Counted from the first letter of the stretch, positions 46,207 to 55,775 are shown. The stretch is DNA of 64,000 nt from an uncultured Flavobacterium sp. (GCA_937773775.1 CALJVL010000039.1:1-64000); one strand, 5' to 3'. Notes: generated by a model not told the origin, from the sequence alone. Numbers and translations: made by a program.

Positions 46207-47271
46207 ATGAGCGAAGGCGAAGTTCTTTTTAAAAAACCAAGTTATCCGATTAATAATTCGCTTTCTGACTATTTAAAGCGATTTGACCGGATTTCTAAAG
46301 TGCCCATTTATTATGATGATCTGCTGCGTTTTTCGGGTTTTATAAATGTATACGATAAGCAAGAAGTTGATACATTATGGATACGTGTATATTACAATGA
46401 ATTTGAAAGGCAGGAAATAGATTTGACATTAAAGAAAATCTACTCTCTTTTGCACTCAGACGGAAATTTAGATATTATTAAATTTTTGAATGTAGATTCA
46501 ATCGATTATTGCACTTTTGGAAATTCGAAGCCTTTTCGAATAAAAGTAAGAAACATCTTAAATGATAATTACACTCATTTTTATGTAAAGAAAGCAGATG
46601 CTTCCAGAGTTTATGGACTTGAATTAGAACATATCCTGTCTCCAGATAAAATAAATTTCTTAGTGTATGAAAACACTTTAGTAGAGGAACATATAATGGG
46701 TATTCCTGGAGACGTTTTTATAAAAACACTCCTCAATGATTGTAGCGAAACTGAAAAATCACAAATAGCGAAAGAATTTGTGAAGTTTAATGAGCGCTGT
46801 ATGATTCGACTTCTGGGAGATATGAGATCTTATAATTATGTGATTGTTCCTATTCACGATTTTGATCAGGTGGTATATAGGATTCGTCCGATTGATTTTG
46901 ATCAGCAATGTTATGAAGGAAACTTCAAGATATACCGCCCGCAGTTTTTTAAGGAAAATTATCCTATGGTCAAATTAGTTAAAGATAAATTGCAGGAAAG
47001 CTCCATAGAGCAATATAAAAACGAAGAACGTGCAGTATTGGCAAAAAGAATTCTATCTGCTGAAACTCGTATTAAAAGACTCTTGAAGATTATGGGGCTG
47101 GACCTTATTGCGCCAGATGAGCATGTAGAACAATTAAAATCGGAGTTGTATAAGTACACAAATGATTTGAACTTTAAAAATGCTAAACGAATGGGAAATG
47201 TCTTGACAACCGCTTTCAGATTCGTTACTAGGAACTTTAAAAATGCTAATTTATTCAAACCGGGATTCTAA
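46207..47271 (+). CDS. Hypothetical protein with a kinase-fold (APH/HipA-like) signature
   Basis: No named family that I recognise. The 354-residue protein shows, in order, the landmarks of a protein-kinase-like fold: Lys128-Lys129 in THFYVKKADAS (strand 3 lysine); Glu139 or Glu141 in YGLELEHIL (helix C glutamate); a hinge-like segment FLVYENTLVEEHIMGIPGD; a catalytic-loop-like LLGDMRSYN with Asp205 and Asn210; and IRPIDFDQ with Asp230 and Asp232 (metal-binding, DFG position). Spacing Asp205 to Asp230 fits aminoglycoside phosphotransferase and HipA-type kinases. The C-terminal third is helical and charged. It has no signal peptide, so it is cytoplasmic. It precedes a lipoprotein gene by 17 bases. 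Substrate and reaction unknown; the kinase reading is mine. Confidence 0.5.
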   Translation: MSEGEVLFKKPSYPINNSLSDYLKRFDRISKVPIYYDDLLRFSGFINVYDKQEVDTLWIRVYYNEFERQEIDLTLKKIYSLLHSDGNLDIIKFLNVDSIDYCTFGNSKPFRIKVRNILNDNYTHFYVKKADASRVYGLELEHILSPDKINFLVYENTLVEEHIMGIPGDVFIKTLLNDCSETEKSQIAKEFVKFNERCMIRLLGDMRSYNYVIVPIHDFDQVVYRIRPIDFDQQCYEGNFKIYRPQFFKENYPMVKLVKDKLQESSIEQYKNEERAVLAKRILSAETRIKRLLKIMGLDLIAPDEHVEQLKSELYKYTNDLNFKNAKRMGNVLTTAFRFVTRNFKNANLFKPGF

Positions 47272-47288
47272 TTTAGCTAAACTAATTA

Positions 47289-48169
47289 TGAAAAACTGTA
47301 TCTTATTGTTGGCTTCAATTGCTTTGTTATCCTGTCAGCTATCCTCTGAATTATTGACCACAATTTATTCCTTACCTAAAAATTTGAAAGAAGTTTCTGG
47401 AATGACTTACTCCAGTGACGATAGTATATTATGGACATTGGAAGACAGCGGAAATGCGAATGTGCTTTATGGTTTAAACTCTAATGGCATGATTGCAAAA
47501 ACTGTTACTGTCGAAAACGTAAAAAATATCGATTGGGAAGATATTACAAAAGACAAAGAAGGAAATGTATATATTGGGGATTTTGGCAATAATGAAAATG
47601 AGCGTCAGGATTTGTGCATTTACAAAATGAACAAAAAATCTCTAGATTATGAAAATGCTGTTCCAGACTACAAGATCTCATTTTTCTATCCAGAACAAAA
47701 AAAATTTCCTCCCAAAAAGAAAGAGTTATTCTATGATGTAGAAAGTTTTTTTGAGTTTAAAAATAACTTTTATCTTTTCACTAAAAACCGAAGCAAGGGC
47801 TTTGATGGAACAGTTTTTATTTATAAAGTTCCCAATAGGGCCGGAATGCATAAGGCAGAATTAATTACGGATTTTAAGACTTGCGATGATTATGACAATT
47901 GTGCTATTACAAGTGCTGCAATAAGTCCTGACCAAACCAAAGTAGTCCTTTTAAGTCACAGCAAGATTTGGCTTTTTGAAAATTTCTCATCAGATGATTT
48001 CCTCTCGGGAATTAGAACCGAAACCGAATTACAGCATTATTCCCAAAAAGAGGCGATCTGTTTCAAGAATAACGCTACTTTACTTATTGCCGATGAAAGG
48101 GTCAAGAAAACAGGGGGTGAGCTTTATGAAATTAGTATAAATAAGCTTAAATCAAAATCCAAACCCTAG
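47289..48169 (+). CDS. Lipoprotein with beta-propeller-like (SdiA-regulated / phytase-like) repeats
   Basis: A 293-residue lipoprotein. The start at 47289 gives MKNCILLLASIALLSCQLS with lipid Cys16; an in-frame upstream start at 47243 would spoil the signal. The mature protein begins LPKNLKEVSGMTYSSDDSILWTLEDSGNANVLYGL, then NIDWEDITKDKEGNVYIGDFGNNENERQDL; these strand-turn-strand units resemble the propeller of SdiA-regulated-domain or phytase-like proteins. Catalytic residues cannot be assigned. It follows the kinase-fold gene and its last 18 bases overlap the end of the convergent gene at 48152. Confidence 0.6.
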
Positions 48170-51100
48170 GCCAAATGCGATTCGTGCATTGTCATCTACA
48201 CTCTTAAAGCAAGTGATTCTGGCAGTGATTACATTTAGACCGTTAAGCCATATTCCGCCGCCAAAGGATTGATGCCATTTGCCTGATTTCTCTCCATCCA
48301 ACCAAACTCGCCCGTAGTCAAAGCCTCCCAGAATACCGTAAGTCATTGGAATTATGCTTTCCCGTATTTCTCCTATATTCCATCTTAAATCACTGCTTTG
48401 AAAAAAGGATTGTTTGCCTAAAAAGCGTTCGTTTCTAAAACCTCTTAAATCATAGTCCCCGCCTAATGTAGCGCCTTGATAGAATTCAAAGTTATTGTTT
48501 AAGACTGCTTTTCCTTTTATTAGCGTCGCCAAAACAAGTTTTCCGGCGGTATCGATTTTATGGTTGAAGTTAAGTTTTGATTCTATCGTAGGGAAATTAC
48601 GTTTCATGTCACCTAGATTCATTTTCCAATTTCCTGCTATCGAGAATCCCATTCCAATAGTAGGTAATGAAGGATAGTCATAATTGTCATAACTGTACTT
48701 TAAGCCGGCACCCACAAATTGTTGCCTTTCGAAAACTGCTGGATTTACGGTATTGGATGTCGTGATGAAACGATCTTTTGTTCTTTCGATTTCAATGTTT
48801 TCAAAAACGGATTGAACAGATAATGTACTTCCGTTTAGGCCTGTTTTCTTTATTTGTGGAGCAGCCTTGACGATTCGGAGACGAACACGGTTATAATTCA
48901 TTCCGTCCATGTCGTCATCACTAAAGGTTTCATTTCCATATCCAAAATAATTAATCACAAAACTGGGGCTGGTAAATTGTGTTTCTAAATCAAAATCCCA
49001 AGCGCCGATAAGTTTTGGGACAGATAAATTATAAAGCAATTCAAAACCGTCTGTGGCAAAATAGTAGTTCGCGTTGATGCTATGTTTTCTAGTATACGGA
49101 TTTTGTTTAAAATGATTAATGGTGTAATTCGCATTGACACCCATTTTTATGCCATCATCTGGATTAAAGCCTATTGTTGGAAAGCCTGAAAAAGCATTGT
49201 ATTTCGGTTTTCTGTAATCATAAAGATTAGTTTCATAATTATCGCTCAATTGTTTTCGAGTTTTCGAATCTATATTGAACGTGTTTTTCTTTGATTCAAA
49301 ATCCACGATTTCAATTTTTTTCCCGTTCTTAACCGTATAAATATCATTGTTTTGGCCGCCAATCAGTTTAATATTTATTTTTGAATCATCACTCCCTGTC
49401 ACTTCAAATTCGTCATCGTCATCTAGACCATAAATCCATATGTTTTTAGTGTTCGAATCATTATAACTAATGGTATGGATTAACTCTTCGCCGTCTTTTT
49501 TAAGTCTATAAACGGTGATTTCAAGGTTGTTCTTTGAGCTGTGATTGATAACAAATTTATCTTTTTTGTTGGTGCCGACAATCAAAACGGTCTTTTGTAA
49601 AACGCTGCTATATTCAGTAGCATAATCAACTAGTTTTGCTCTTCTAGCTTTCAGGTTTTCTTTGATTTTTATAATAGTTTCGTCCTGGACTTCTTTCGGT
49701 AAATTATTGAAAGCATTGTCAATAGCTTCATCCGAGAGATTTTCCTGAATGTATCGCGCTTCCTTAATCCATTCTTTTTCCTTGGCGGTTTTTAAAAAAG
49801 CCAAGTCCAAAGAATATGCTTCTCTATTAAACCACTTGATATTTCGTATGTCTTTTTTGAAGCTTTGCATATGCCGTAAACTAGGAAGATACATTAAAAC
49901 AGAGAGTAAAGCGCCATCGTATTTTGAAAATGCTTGGTCTCGATCTCTGGGAATTGGCTTGTAAATCACGTTGCCGTCCTCTTTATACTCACCCCAGCGC
50001 CATTGATCATAATGTCTGTCCCAATCGCCAATTAGCATATCAAATAGGCGTGCTTTTATGTATTCATTTTCATCAATACTATATTCTTCATCTTTAATGA
50101 GGTCTTCAAGCACTTTTTCGGTGCCTTTTATGTCGCTTGAACTTCCAAAACTTTTCAATTTTATTTGACTGTCCGATGGTCTTTCCTCAACTAAGTATAA
50201 TTCATCTCCAAAATTGGTATTGAAATCTTCTAAGCTATTCTGTTTGGGGATGTAATATAGTTTAGGATTGGTATGGGAAACGCCAATTTCATGTGATAAA
50301 GCAGCAACGGCCAGCGACGTATAAGGATGGGCTGTAGTGTAAAAATCATATAAAAAGTCTTCGGCAAAAGTGTTTTCAAACTCATTTTCTACATATTGGT
50401 CTTTAAAAGCTACACTTTGTAAAAATCGGGATACGCTTTTTTTTAGCGCACGCATAACATACTCCTTACCGCGTTTATCGACAAGGCGCAATGATTTTGT
50501 TTGATGGCCTCCTCCAGCCTTATCGGGTTTTAATCCTCCAAACAGGGTGTCTAGCGTTGCGGTTTTGGCTTCTATTTGGGTGCCATAATAAGGTCGGTAA
50601 TGTTTTCCAAAAAACAAATCATATGCCCTACTTTTATTAAGTAGAGCAGGAGCATAAACTGAGGATGTCGTTTTCAAAGGAAATGTATTCGGATACTGCA
50701 AGTGCACTTCTTTTTTTGGAAATAAGATGGTTTTCTCGTAAATGGTTTTGTTTTCCTGACCAAAAAAGGAAACAATCGTCTTTCCGTTACTGTACACCTT
50801 CAAAGAAGCATAACCATTTCTGCCATAAGAAAAATCATTTGGGTAAATAGCTCGTGCCGCTTCAGACTTGGAACCTGCTCCGCTGATTATTTGTTTTATG
50901 TTGTCATGCGCAATGTATTGTAAATTGTGGTCATGTCCTGAAACCACAACAACATTGTCATGTCCTTTTAAAAGCGTTTTCATTCTTTTGGCGAAAGTGC
51001 CATATTGTTTGTTTTGAATGTCTTGAGGACTTATTCCAGATGTTTTACGGATAAAGTTGATCAAAGAACCTATTATTGGAAGAGGGATTTTCTGCTCCAG

Positions 51101-51871
51101 CGGAAAAAGCTGCTTCTTTAATGAAAATTGACCACCGTGGCTGCCGTTACTCATTAATGGGTGGTGCAATGCGAGTATTACGGTTTTATCAGTGTTATTA
51201 TTTAATATACTTTCCAGTTCTTCAAAAAATGCTGTTCGAGATTTAATGTCGCAATCATCGTTCATTATTGGAGTTTTGTTCCAGTCTTCCAAGAACCATT
51301 GACTATCAACGGTAATAAGAGTTGTAAAATCATTAATTTTCACGTCATCAATAGCACAAGCATTTCTTGGTGAAAACGATTTTTTGTCATTCAAATAATC
51401 AGTTACAAATTCTTCCTGTCGTTCCAAACCATTTATCCCACTATACCAATCGTGATTTCCGGGGATAAAAACGGTTTTTCCTTTAAATTCTTCCGAAACT
51501 GCCAACTGAATTGATAGTTTGGTTTTAGCCAAATCATAATTGGACTTGTCCTCTTTGTTGGGCATTCCTTTGGGATAGATATTATCACCCAAAAAAATAA
51601 GTGTTGCATTTTTGTCAGATTTCAGTAATTCTTCATGAAGTTGATTTAGCGTTTTTTTTGATTTATCTTCGTTGCTATTGCCGGCGTCACCGATTAAAAA
51701 AAAAGTATGTGCAAGTTTTGATGTGTCAATAACATTTATAGCAATTTTATTCGTAGCCTTATTCCCATATTGAGCATGATAAGTTGCGCAAGACTGCAAT
51801 AGAAATATATATAATAGGAGGTAAGTAGCTGTTTTAATTTTAATAAAATGATTATCCGAAAACAATTTCAT
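48152..51871 (-). CDS. Metallophosphoesterase - kinase-like - beta-barrel fusion lipoprotein
   Basis: A 1239-residue protein with a lipoprotein signal (LLQSC, lipid Cys28). Residues 55-340 are a calcineurin-type metallophosphoesterase with all motifs: GDAG (61-64), GDNIYP (95-100), GNHDW (138-142), ALHHPL (234-239), GHDH (312-315). The middle (about 455-700) has KEYVMRALKKS with Lys476-Lys477, DMLIGDWDRHYDQWRW (611-626) and PIPRDRDQAF (639-648), which look like the catalytic parts of a CotH/Fam20/HipA-type kinase. The C-terminal 400 residues are a BamA/Omp85-like surface-antigen barrel (GATLGGDYDLRGFRNERFLGKQSF, last residue Phe). The enzyme part would therefore be attached to an outer-membrane barrel. 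The gene starts 25 bases from the divergent gene at 51897. Confidence 0.75.
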   Translation of the reverse strand: MKLFSDNHFIKIKTATYLLLYIFLLQSCATYHAQYGNKATNKIAINVIDTSKLAHTFFLIGDAGNSNEDKSKKTLNQLHEELLKSDKNATLIFLGDNIYPKGMPNKEDKSNYDLAKTKLSIQLAVSEEFKGKTVFIPGNHDWYSGINGLERQEEFVTDYLNDKKSFSPRNACAIDDVKINDFTTLITVDSQWFLEDWNKTPIMNDDCDIKSRTAFFEELESILNNNTDKTVILALHHPLMSNGSHGGQFSLKKQLFPLEQKIPLPIIGSLINFIRKTSGISPQDIQNKQYGTFAKRMKTLLKGHDNVVVVSGHDHNLQYIAHDNIKQIISGAGSKSEAARAIYPNDFSYGRNGYASLKVYSNGKTIVSFFGQENKTIYEKTILFPKKEVHLQYPNTFPLKTTSSVYAPALLNKSRAYDLFFGKHYRPYYGTQIEAKTATLDTLFGGLKPDKAGGGHQTKSLRLVDKRGKEYVMRALKKSVSRFLQSVAFKDQYVENEFENTFAEDFLYDFYTTAHPYTSLAVAALSHEIGVSHTNPKLYYIPKQNSLEDFNTNFGDELYLVEERPSDSQIKLKSFGSSSDIKGTEKVLEDLIKDEEYSIDENEYIKARLFDMLIGDWDRHYDQWRWGEYKEDGNVIYKPIPRDRDQAFSKYDGALLSVLMYLPSLRHMQSFKKDIRNIKWFNREAYSLDLAFLKTAKEKEWIKEARYIQENLSDEAIDNAFNNLPKEVQDETIIKIKENLKARRAKLVDYATEYSSVLQKTVLIVGTNKKDKFVINHSSKNNLEITVYRLKKDGEELIHTISYNDSNTKNIWIYGLDDDDEFEVTGSDDSKINIKLIGGQNNDIYTVKNGKKIEIVDFESKKNTFNIDSKTRKQLSDNYETNLYDYRKPKYNAFSGFPTIGFNPDDGIKMGVNANYTINHFKQNPYTRKHSINANYYFATDGFELLYNLSVPKLIGAWDFDLETQFTSPSFVINYFGYGNETFSDDDMDGMNYNRVRLRIVKAAPQIKKTGLNGSTLSVQSVFENIEIERTKDRFITTSNTVNPAVFERQQFVGAGLKYSYDNYDYPSLPTIGMGFSIAGNWKMNLGDMKRNFPTIESKLNFNHKIDTAGKLVLATLIKGKAVLNNNFEFYQGATLGGDYDLRGFRNERFLGKQSFFQSSDLRWNIGEIRESIIPMTYGILGGFDYGRVWLDGEKSGKWHQSFGGGIWLNGLNVITARITCFKSVDDNARIAFGLGFGF

Positions 51872-51896
51872 AATTTAGTAGTATTAAAAAATTTTT

Positions 51897-53087
51897 ATGG
51901 ATCTTATAGAAGTAGCCCAGAGTTTTGTGTTTAAATTACTCAAAGATAAACTTTCTATTTCATTTACTTATCATAATGTCAACCATACAGTGTCCGTGGT
52001 AAATGCTGTTGAAGACCTTTGTGAAAAGGAGAGTCTGAACCAGTTTGACAGGGAAATAGTGATAATTGCAGCTTGGTTTCATGATGCCGGATACATCAAC
52101 GGTTGCGAGAATCATGAGCTTTCCAGCGTCAGTATTGTTGTAGATTTTCTAAAAGGAAAAGATATGCCTGTTGGATATATTGATAAAGTTTCTAGTTTAA
52201 TAAAAGCCACAACATTCGATTATGTGCCAACAACAATTCTAGAAAAAATCATAAGAGATGCTGACTATTCTCATTTTGCAAATCCTGATTATTTAAATGT
52301 CTGTGAGCTTTTGAGGACTGAATTGAAAAACACACAAAAAAAAGGCTACAGCGACCTAGAATGGGCTAATGAAAATTACAGAATGCTTGAGAATCAGCAT
52401 AAATATTACACTGATTTCGCAATTGATAATTGGAATCCACTAAAAGAAAAAAATATAGAATTGGTCATAAATAAAATTAAAACTATGGAAGAACAAATAG
52501 ACGATATGCCGAAAACAATAAAAGATAAAAAAAATAAAACAAAGAGTCCAAAGCCAGACCGCGGCATTGATACCTTATTCAGGATTACTTTAAGAAATCA
52601 TACTCAATTAAGCAGTATTGCTGACAGTAAGGCTAACATTCTACTTTCCGTAAATGCAATTATAGTTTCTATCGCATTGTCCTCAATAATTCCAAAATTA
52701 GATAACGTAAATAATGCACACTTGTTAGTGCCAACGTTTATTATGTTGATGTTTTGCGTAGCTTCAATAATTTTTGCCATACTATCAACGCGCCCCAAAG
52801 TTACAAGCGGTGTTTTTACACGGCAAGACATTGAGGATAGGAAAGTAAATTTGTTGTTTTTTGGTAATTTCTATAAAATGCCCTTAGAGGAATATGAATG
52901 GGCTATAAATGAAATGATGAAAGATAATGAATACTTGTACAATTCACTGATTAAAGATTTGTATTTTCTAGGGTTAGTACTTGAGAAAAAATACAGATTA
53001 TTAAGAATCACATACAATATTTTTATGGTCGGAATCATTGTTTCTGTGGTAGCATTCGTGGTGGCTTTTTATTCAGTTAAATTTTAA
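51897..53087 (+). CDS. HD-domain phosphohydrolase fused to a Pycsar-type membrane effector (PycTM/DUF5706)
   Basis: A 396-residue protein of two parts. Residues 1-200 form an HD domain with metal-binding residues His30 (YHNVNHT), His62-Asp63 (AAWFHDAGY) and Asp121 (IIRDADYSHF), so it should hydrolyse a phosphomonoester or a nucleotide phosphate. Residues 222-396 match the PycTM effector domain (DUF5706): LFRITLRNHTQLSSIADSKANILLSVNAIIVSIALS, then helices at about 276-297 and 374-393. In Pycsar defence the PycTM effector binds cCMP or cUMP made by a neighbouring cyclase and damages the membrane; no pyrimidine cyclase is visible in this window. Its stop overlaps the end of the convergent GAF gene by 4 bases. 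Alternative: a nucleotide-sensing housekeeping membrane protein. Confidence 0.8.
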   Translation: MDLIEVAQSFVFKLLKDKLSISFTYHNVNHTVSVVNAVEDLCEKESLNQFDREIVIIAAWFHDAGYINGCENHELSSVSIVVDFLKGKDMPVGYIDKVSSLIKATTFDYVPTTILEKIIRDADYSHFANPDYLNVCELLRTELKNTQKKGYSDLEWANENYRMLENQHKYYTDFAIDNWNPLKEKNIELVINKIKTMEEQIDDMPKTIKDKKNKTKSPKPDRGIDTLFRITLRNHTQLSSIADSKANILLSVNAIIVSIALSSIIPKLDNVNNAHLLVPTFIMLMFCVASIIFAILSTRPKVTSGVFTRQDIEDRKVNLLFFGNFYKMPLEEYEWAINEMMKDNEYLYNSLIKDLYFLGLVLEKKYRLLRITYNIFMVGIIVSVVAFVVAFYSVKF

Positions 53088-55450
53088 AATAATTCACTCA
53101 ATAACTCCTGGTAGGTATATTTGTCATTTGAGGATTCGGTATTAACTACTTTTATTCGTAAAGCTTTTAAACCTGAAACACCTTGTAATTCTTCAATATC
53201 AAATCGTTCTATGGTAGATTCCAGTATCTTTTTGAATTGTAGAAACTTAATATACTTTAAATACTCTGCTTCCTCATAGGGGTGAGAATATACAATGGTT
53301 ATTTTCTCTTTTTGGGTTATTCTTTCTTGGGTATCTTTAATATTAGCCTTGTCGATACGTTTTTTTACAACCTCATAACGAGCATTGTACGTTCCGTCTA
53401 CGTCAAAACGTTTTTCGTCCATTCTAAATCGAATAGAAATTGGAGAACCAAAAACTAAAATTAACGAGGTCACATCCAGCTCATAAGGTAAAATTGATTT
53501 TAGCCTATGATGTTCTAACTCCATTTTGCATAAAGTTTGCAATTGCCATAATCTTAAGTTGCTAAGATACATTATGTCAAAAGATTGGGTAGGGGTTATT
53601 GATGCGCCAATGTATAAATTATGTTCGACACCATCCGTTTTGAAGCGTTCAAAATAATGAGGAAAAATCTTTTGTGCTTCTATTTGCTCCTTGTCTAAGG
53701 TGAAGGCCATTTTTTTATTGACTATAGACATGGCATTGTCAAACTTCTTTCTGGATTGGTAAAAAAGTGCTGTTTTTGGGTCTAACTCCTCAAAATAATT
53801 ATCAATCAAAAATTGACAATCGGTCTCTGCTTTTGAGTTTTTCAGAATGGGATGTATTTCTTTTTGAATATAGTTTTGGACTTGTTGTTCAGTATCCGCT
53901 TTTAATTCCAGTTGTAACTCATTGAAATAACTTTTCATTTCAAATTTTCGTTGCTCCAATAAAGAGAGAGGATTATTGGATTTTAAACTTTCAAAAATGG
54001 TCAACAACGTTTGTAATTGATTTTTTAGATCTTCTTTAACGGTAGCATTTCTATGCTGTGAAGATCCTTTAATGTCTATTTGACCATACAATGGATAAAC
54101 TTCTTTGAAGACAATTTCTTTAAAAACATAGTCTTTATTTGGGCTGTTAGTTTGATAGTATTTTTCGGCTTCGTTCTTGAACTTCCAATATACACTTGGA
54201 TGGATAGCGGTATATTCTCTTTGAATTACAGCTTCTATTTGGTTTTGTAAATCTAAATTATAGCGTTCTAAAGAATCTATTACATAGGGCAATAAAAGGT
54301 CTAGATTGTTTGCATTTATACTGTTGAGTGCTCTTGCTTTTGAAGACACCAGTTCTATAACACCGAGCAATTTGTTGTCTTTTAGCACAGGGGCAAGAAT
54401 ACAACTTTTAATTTTTTGCTTCAGTAAATGTTGACCCAGGGCTTCATTTCCTTCGATGGTGGAGAATTTTTCCACATTTGAAATCGTGAACGGTCCCCCG
54501 TCTTCCAAAAGGGTACTTAGAGAACATCCAAAAAATGCTTTTTCGCAATCGACAATTTCATCTTGACCAGAAAGTATGTAACTTGATAATTCATTATTAC
54601 TGAAAGGTGGTTTTGCAAATTTGTTCTCTTCTTCGTTATAAATGATTAGCCCTACTTTTAAGTCAGGAATTTTAAAAATCGACCTAAAAATAATTTCAAA
54701 ACTTTGACGATTATTTGTTTCGTTATCGGCTTTTAGCAAGCTGCTTTTCAAATTGGAAATTGCACTTTCTGTAGTGGCATCAAACAGACTTGCAATGCCA
54801 AATCCTTTTAAAGACCAACTCTCTTGGGGGAATTTTTCTTTCCATAACGAGATGTCGTCATAATTATCTATTAATTGATCAATATCTTCGGTGCTTAATG
54901 ATATTGCTTTTGCGGTAGGAGTTATTTCTATAAAATCAGCATTATAAAGAATTCGATAATGCTTTAATATCCCGTTTGCATCCGGAATGTCATAAAATAG
55001 TGGCTTGTTAATTTCAAAATTCTGTTTGTAGTAGCCATTCAAAATGAGTATGCAGCTTAAAATATAAAATTGATTCTGATCAAAATCCCTTATCGTCATA
55101 TCAAAATCTCCGCCTGCCTCTTTTAATATTTTGGAAAATCTTTCAGAGTAATTAAAAGTCAAGTTTTGAAATGGAATCGTAACGGCCTTTATTTCATTTT
55201 TCGTCAATGCAGTTGGAAATAAGTCGGCCAATATATATTTAATAAGTGTCTTATTCTTTTCTATGATAGATAGGTCTTCTATGCCAGTTCTGAACTCTGG
55301 AAAGCGCTCAATTTCCTTCAATAATGCTTTCGCATAATTAGATCTATAATCAATATCAGACAAAGCAATTTCTTCTAAAGACTCAATCAATTTATGAAAA
55401 GAGATTTGGGTTTTAAATGGGCTTTCTTCGAATAGATTGATGTTTGTCAT
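53084..55450 (-). CDS. Large GAF-domain protein of unknown function
   Basis: A 788-residue cytoplasmic protein (no signal or membrane helix). A GAF-like domain lies at about 225-400: FEIIFRSIFKIPDLKVGLIIYNEEENK, then IKSCILAPVLKDNKLLGVIELVSS, the typical GAF strand pair. The N-terminal 220 residues and the C-terminal 380 residues belong to no family I can name; the latter are helical and charged. There is no histidine-kinase or output domain, so it could act as a small-molecule sensor that works through partners. The gene is convergent with the HD-PycTM gene (4-base overlap), and a -7 element lies at 55467-55474. Confidence 0.65.
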   Translation of the reverse strand: MTNINLFEESPFKTQISFHKLIESLEEIALSDIDYRSNYAKALLKEIERFPEFRTGIEDLSIIEKNKTLIKYILADLFPTALTKNEIKAVTIPFQNLTFNYSERFSKILKEAGGDFDMTIRDFDQNQFYILSCILILNGYYKQNFEINKPLFYDIPDANGILKHYRILYNADFIEITPTAKAISLSTEDIDQLIDNYDDISLWKEKFPQESWSLKGFGIASLFDATTESAISNLKSSLLKADNETNNRQSFEIIFRSIFKIPDLKVGLIIYNEEENKFAKPPFSNNELSSYILSGQDEIVDCEKAFFGCSLSTLLEDGGPFTISNVEKFSTIEGNEALGQHLLKQKIKSCILAPVLKDNKLLGVIELVSSKARALNSINANNLDLLLPYVIDSLERYNLDLQNQIEAVIQREYTAIHPSVYWKFKNEAEKYYQTNSPNKDYVFKEIVFKEVYPLYGQIDIKGSSQHRNATVKEDLKNQLQTLLTIFESLKSNNPLSLLEQRKFEMKSYFNELQLELKADTEQQVQNYIQKEIHPILKNSKAETDCQFLIDNYFEELDPKTALFYQSRKKFDNAMSIVNKKMAFTLDKEQIEAQKIFPHYFERFKTDGVEHNLYIGASITPTQSFDIMYLSNLRLWQLQTLCKMELEHHRLKSILPYELDVTSLILVFGSPISIRFRMDEKRFDVDGTYNARYEVVKKRIDKANIKDTQERITQKEKITIVYSHPYEEAEYLKYIKFLQFKKILESTIERFDIEELQGVSGLKALRIKVVNTESSNDKYTYQELLSELF

Positions 55451-55466
55451 AGGAATGATTGAGCTA

Positions 55467-55474
55467 CAAATTTA
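55467..55474 (-). promoter_or_regulatory. -7 promoter element of the GAF gene
   Basis: Minus-strand TAAATTTG fits TAnnTTTG, 16 bases upstream of the start codon. No -33 TTG at good spacing. Confidence 0.35.
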
Positions 55475-55522
55475 ACAATAAACTCAATTTATATACCGAC
55501 ATATTTGACATAATATCGAAAT

Positions 55523-55555
55523 AAAAAAATCTCTAACTGATATCAAAAATTAGAG
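55523..55555 (-). terminator. Possible terminator downstream of the small CxxC gene
   Basis: On the minus strand a 6-bp stem (CTCTAA with TTAGAG) is followed by ATTTTTTT. The stem is short, and it lies about 220 bases after the stop codon of the gene at 55776. The 300-base interval between it and that gene holds nothing else I can support. Confidence 0.4.
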
Positions 55556-55775
55556 GCAAATTTTTTAAGAAAAACTATATGAGCAACTCATAAATTAGGT
55601 TCGTTTATTTTTTATTTCAGATCTACTTTAAAAGGAAAAAAAGTAGCATCTTTTTATATTTACTTTAGCATGGCAACAAACTGGGTTGGATAATCGAATT
55701 CTGCTGACAAACAAAAATTTTCTAGTTGTCTTTTTATATCAATCCAATCATTTGATTATGGGCTTAATAAACCTA

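Noticed and set aside
47243..47288. Upstream start for the propeller lipoprotein
   Set aside because: It would place 15 polar residues before a perfect lipoprotein signal and overlaps the previous gene.
51897..53087. Calling this locus a complete Pycsar defence system
   Set aside because: No pyrimidine cyclase (PycC) gene is visible within 10 kb on either side, and the HD fusion is not part of the described two-gene system.
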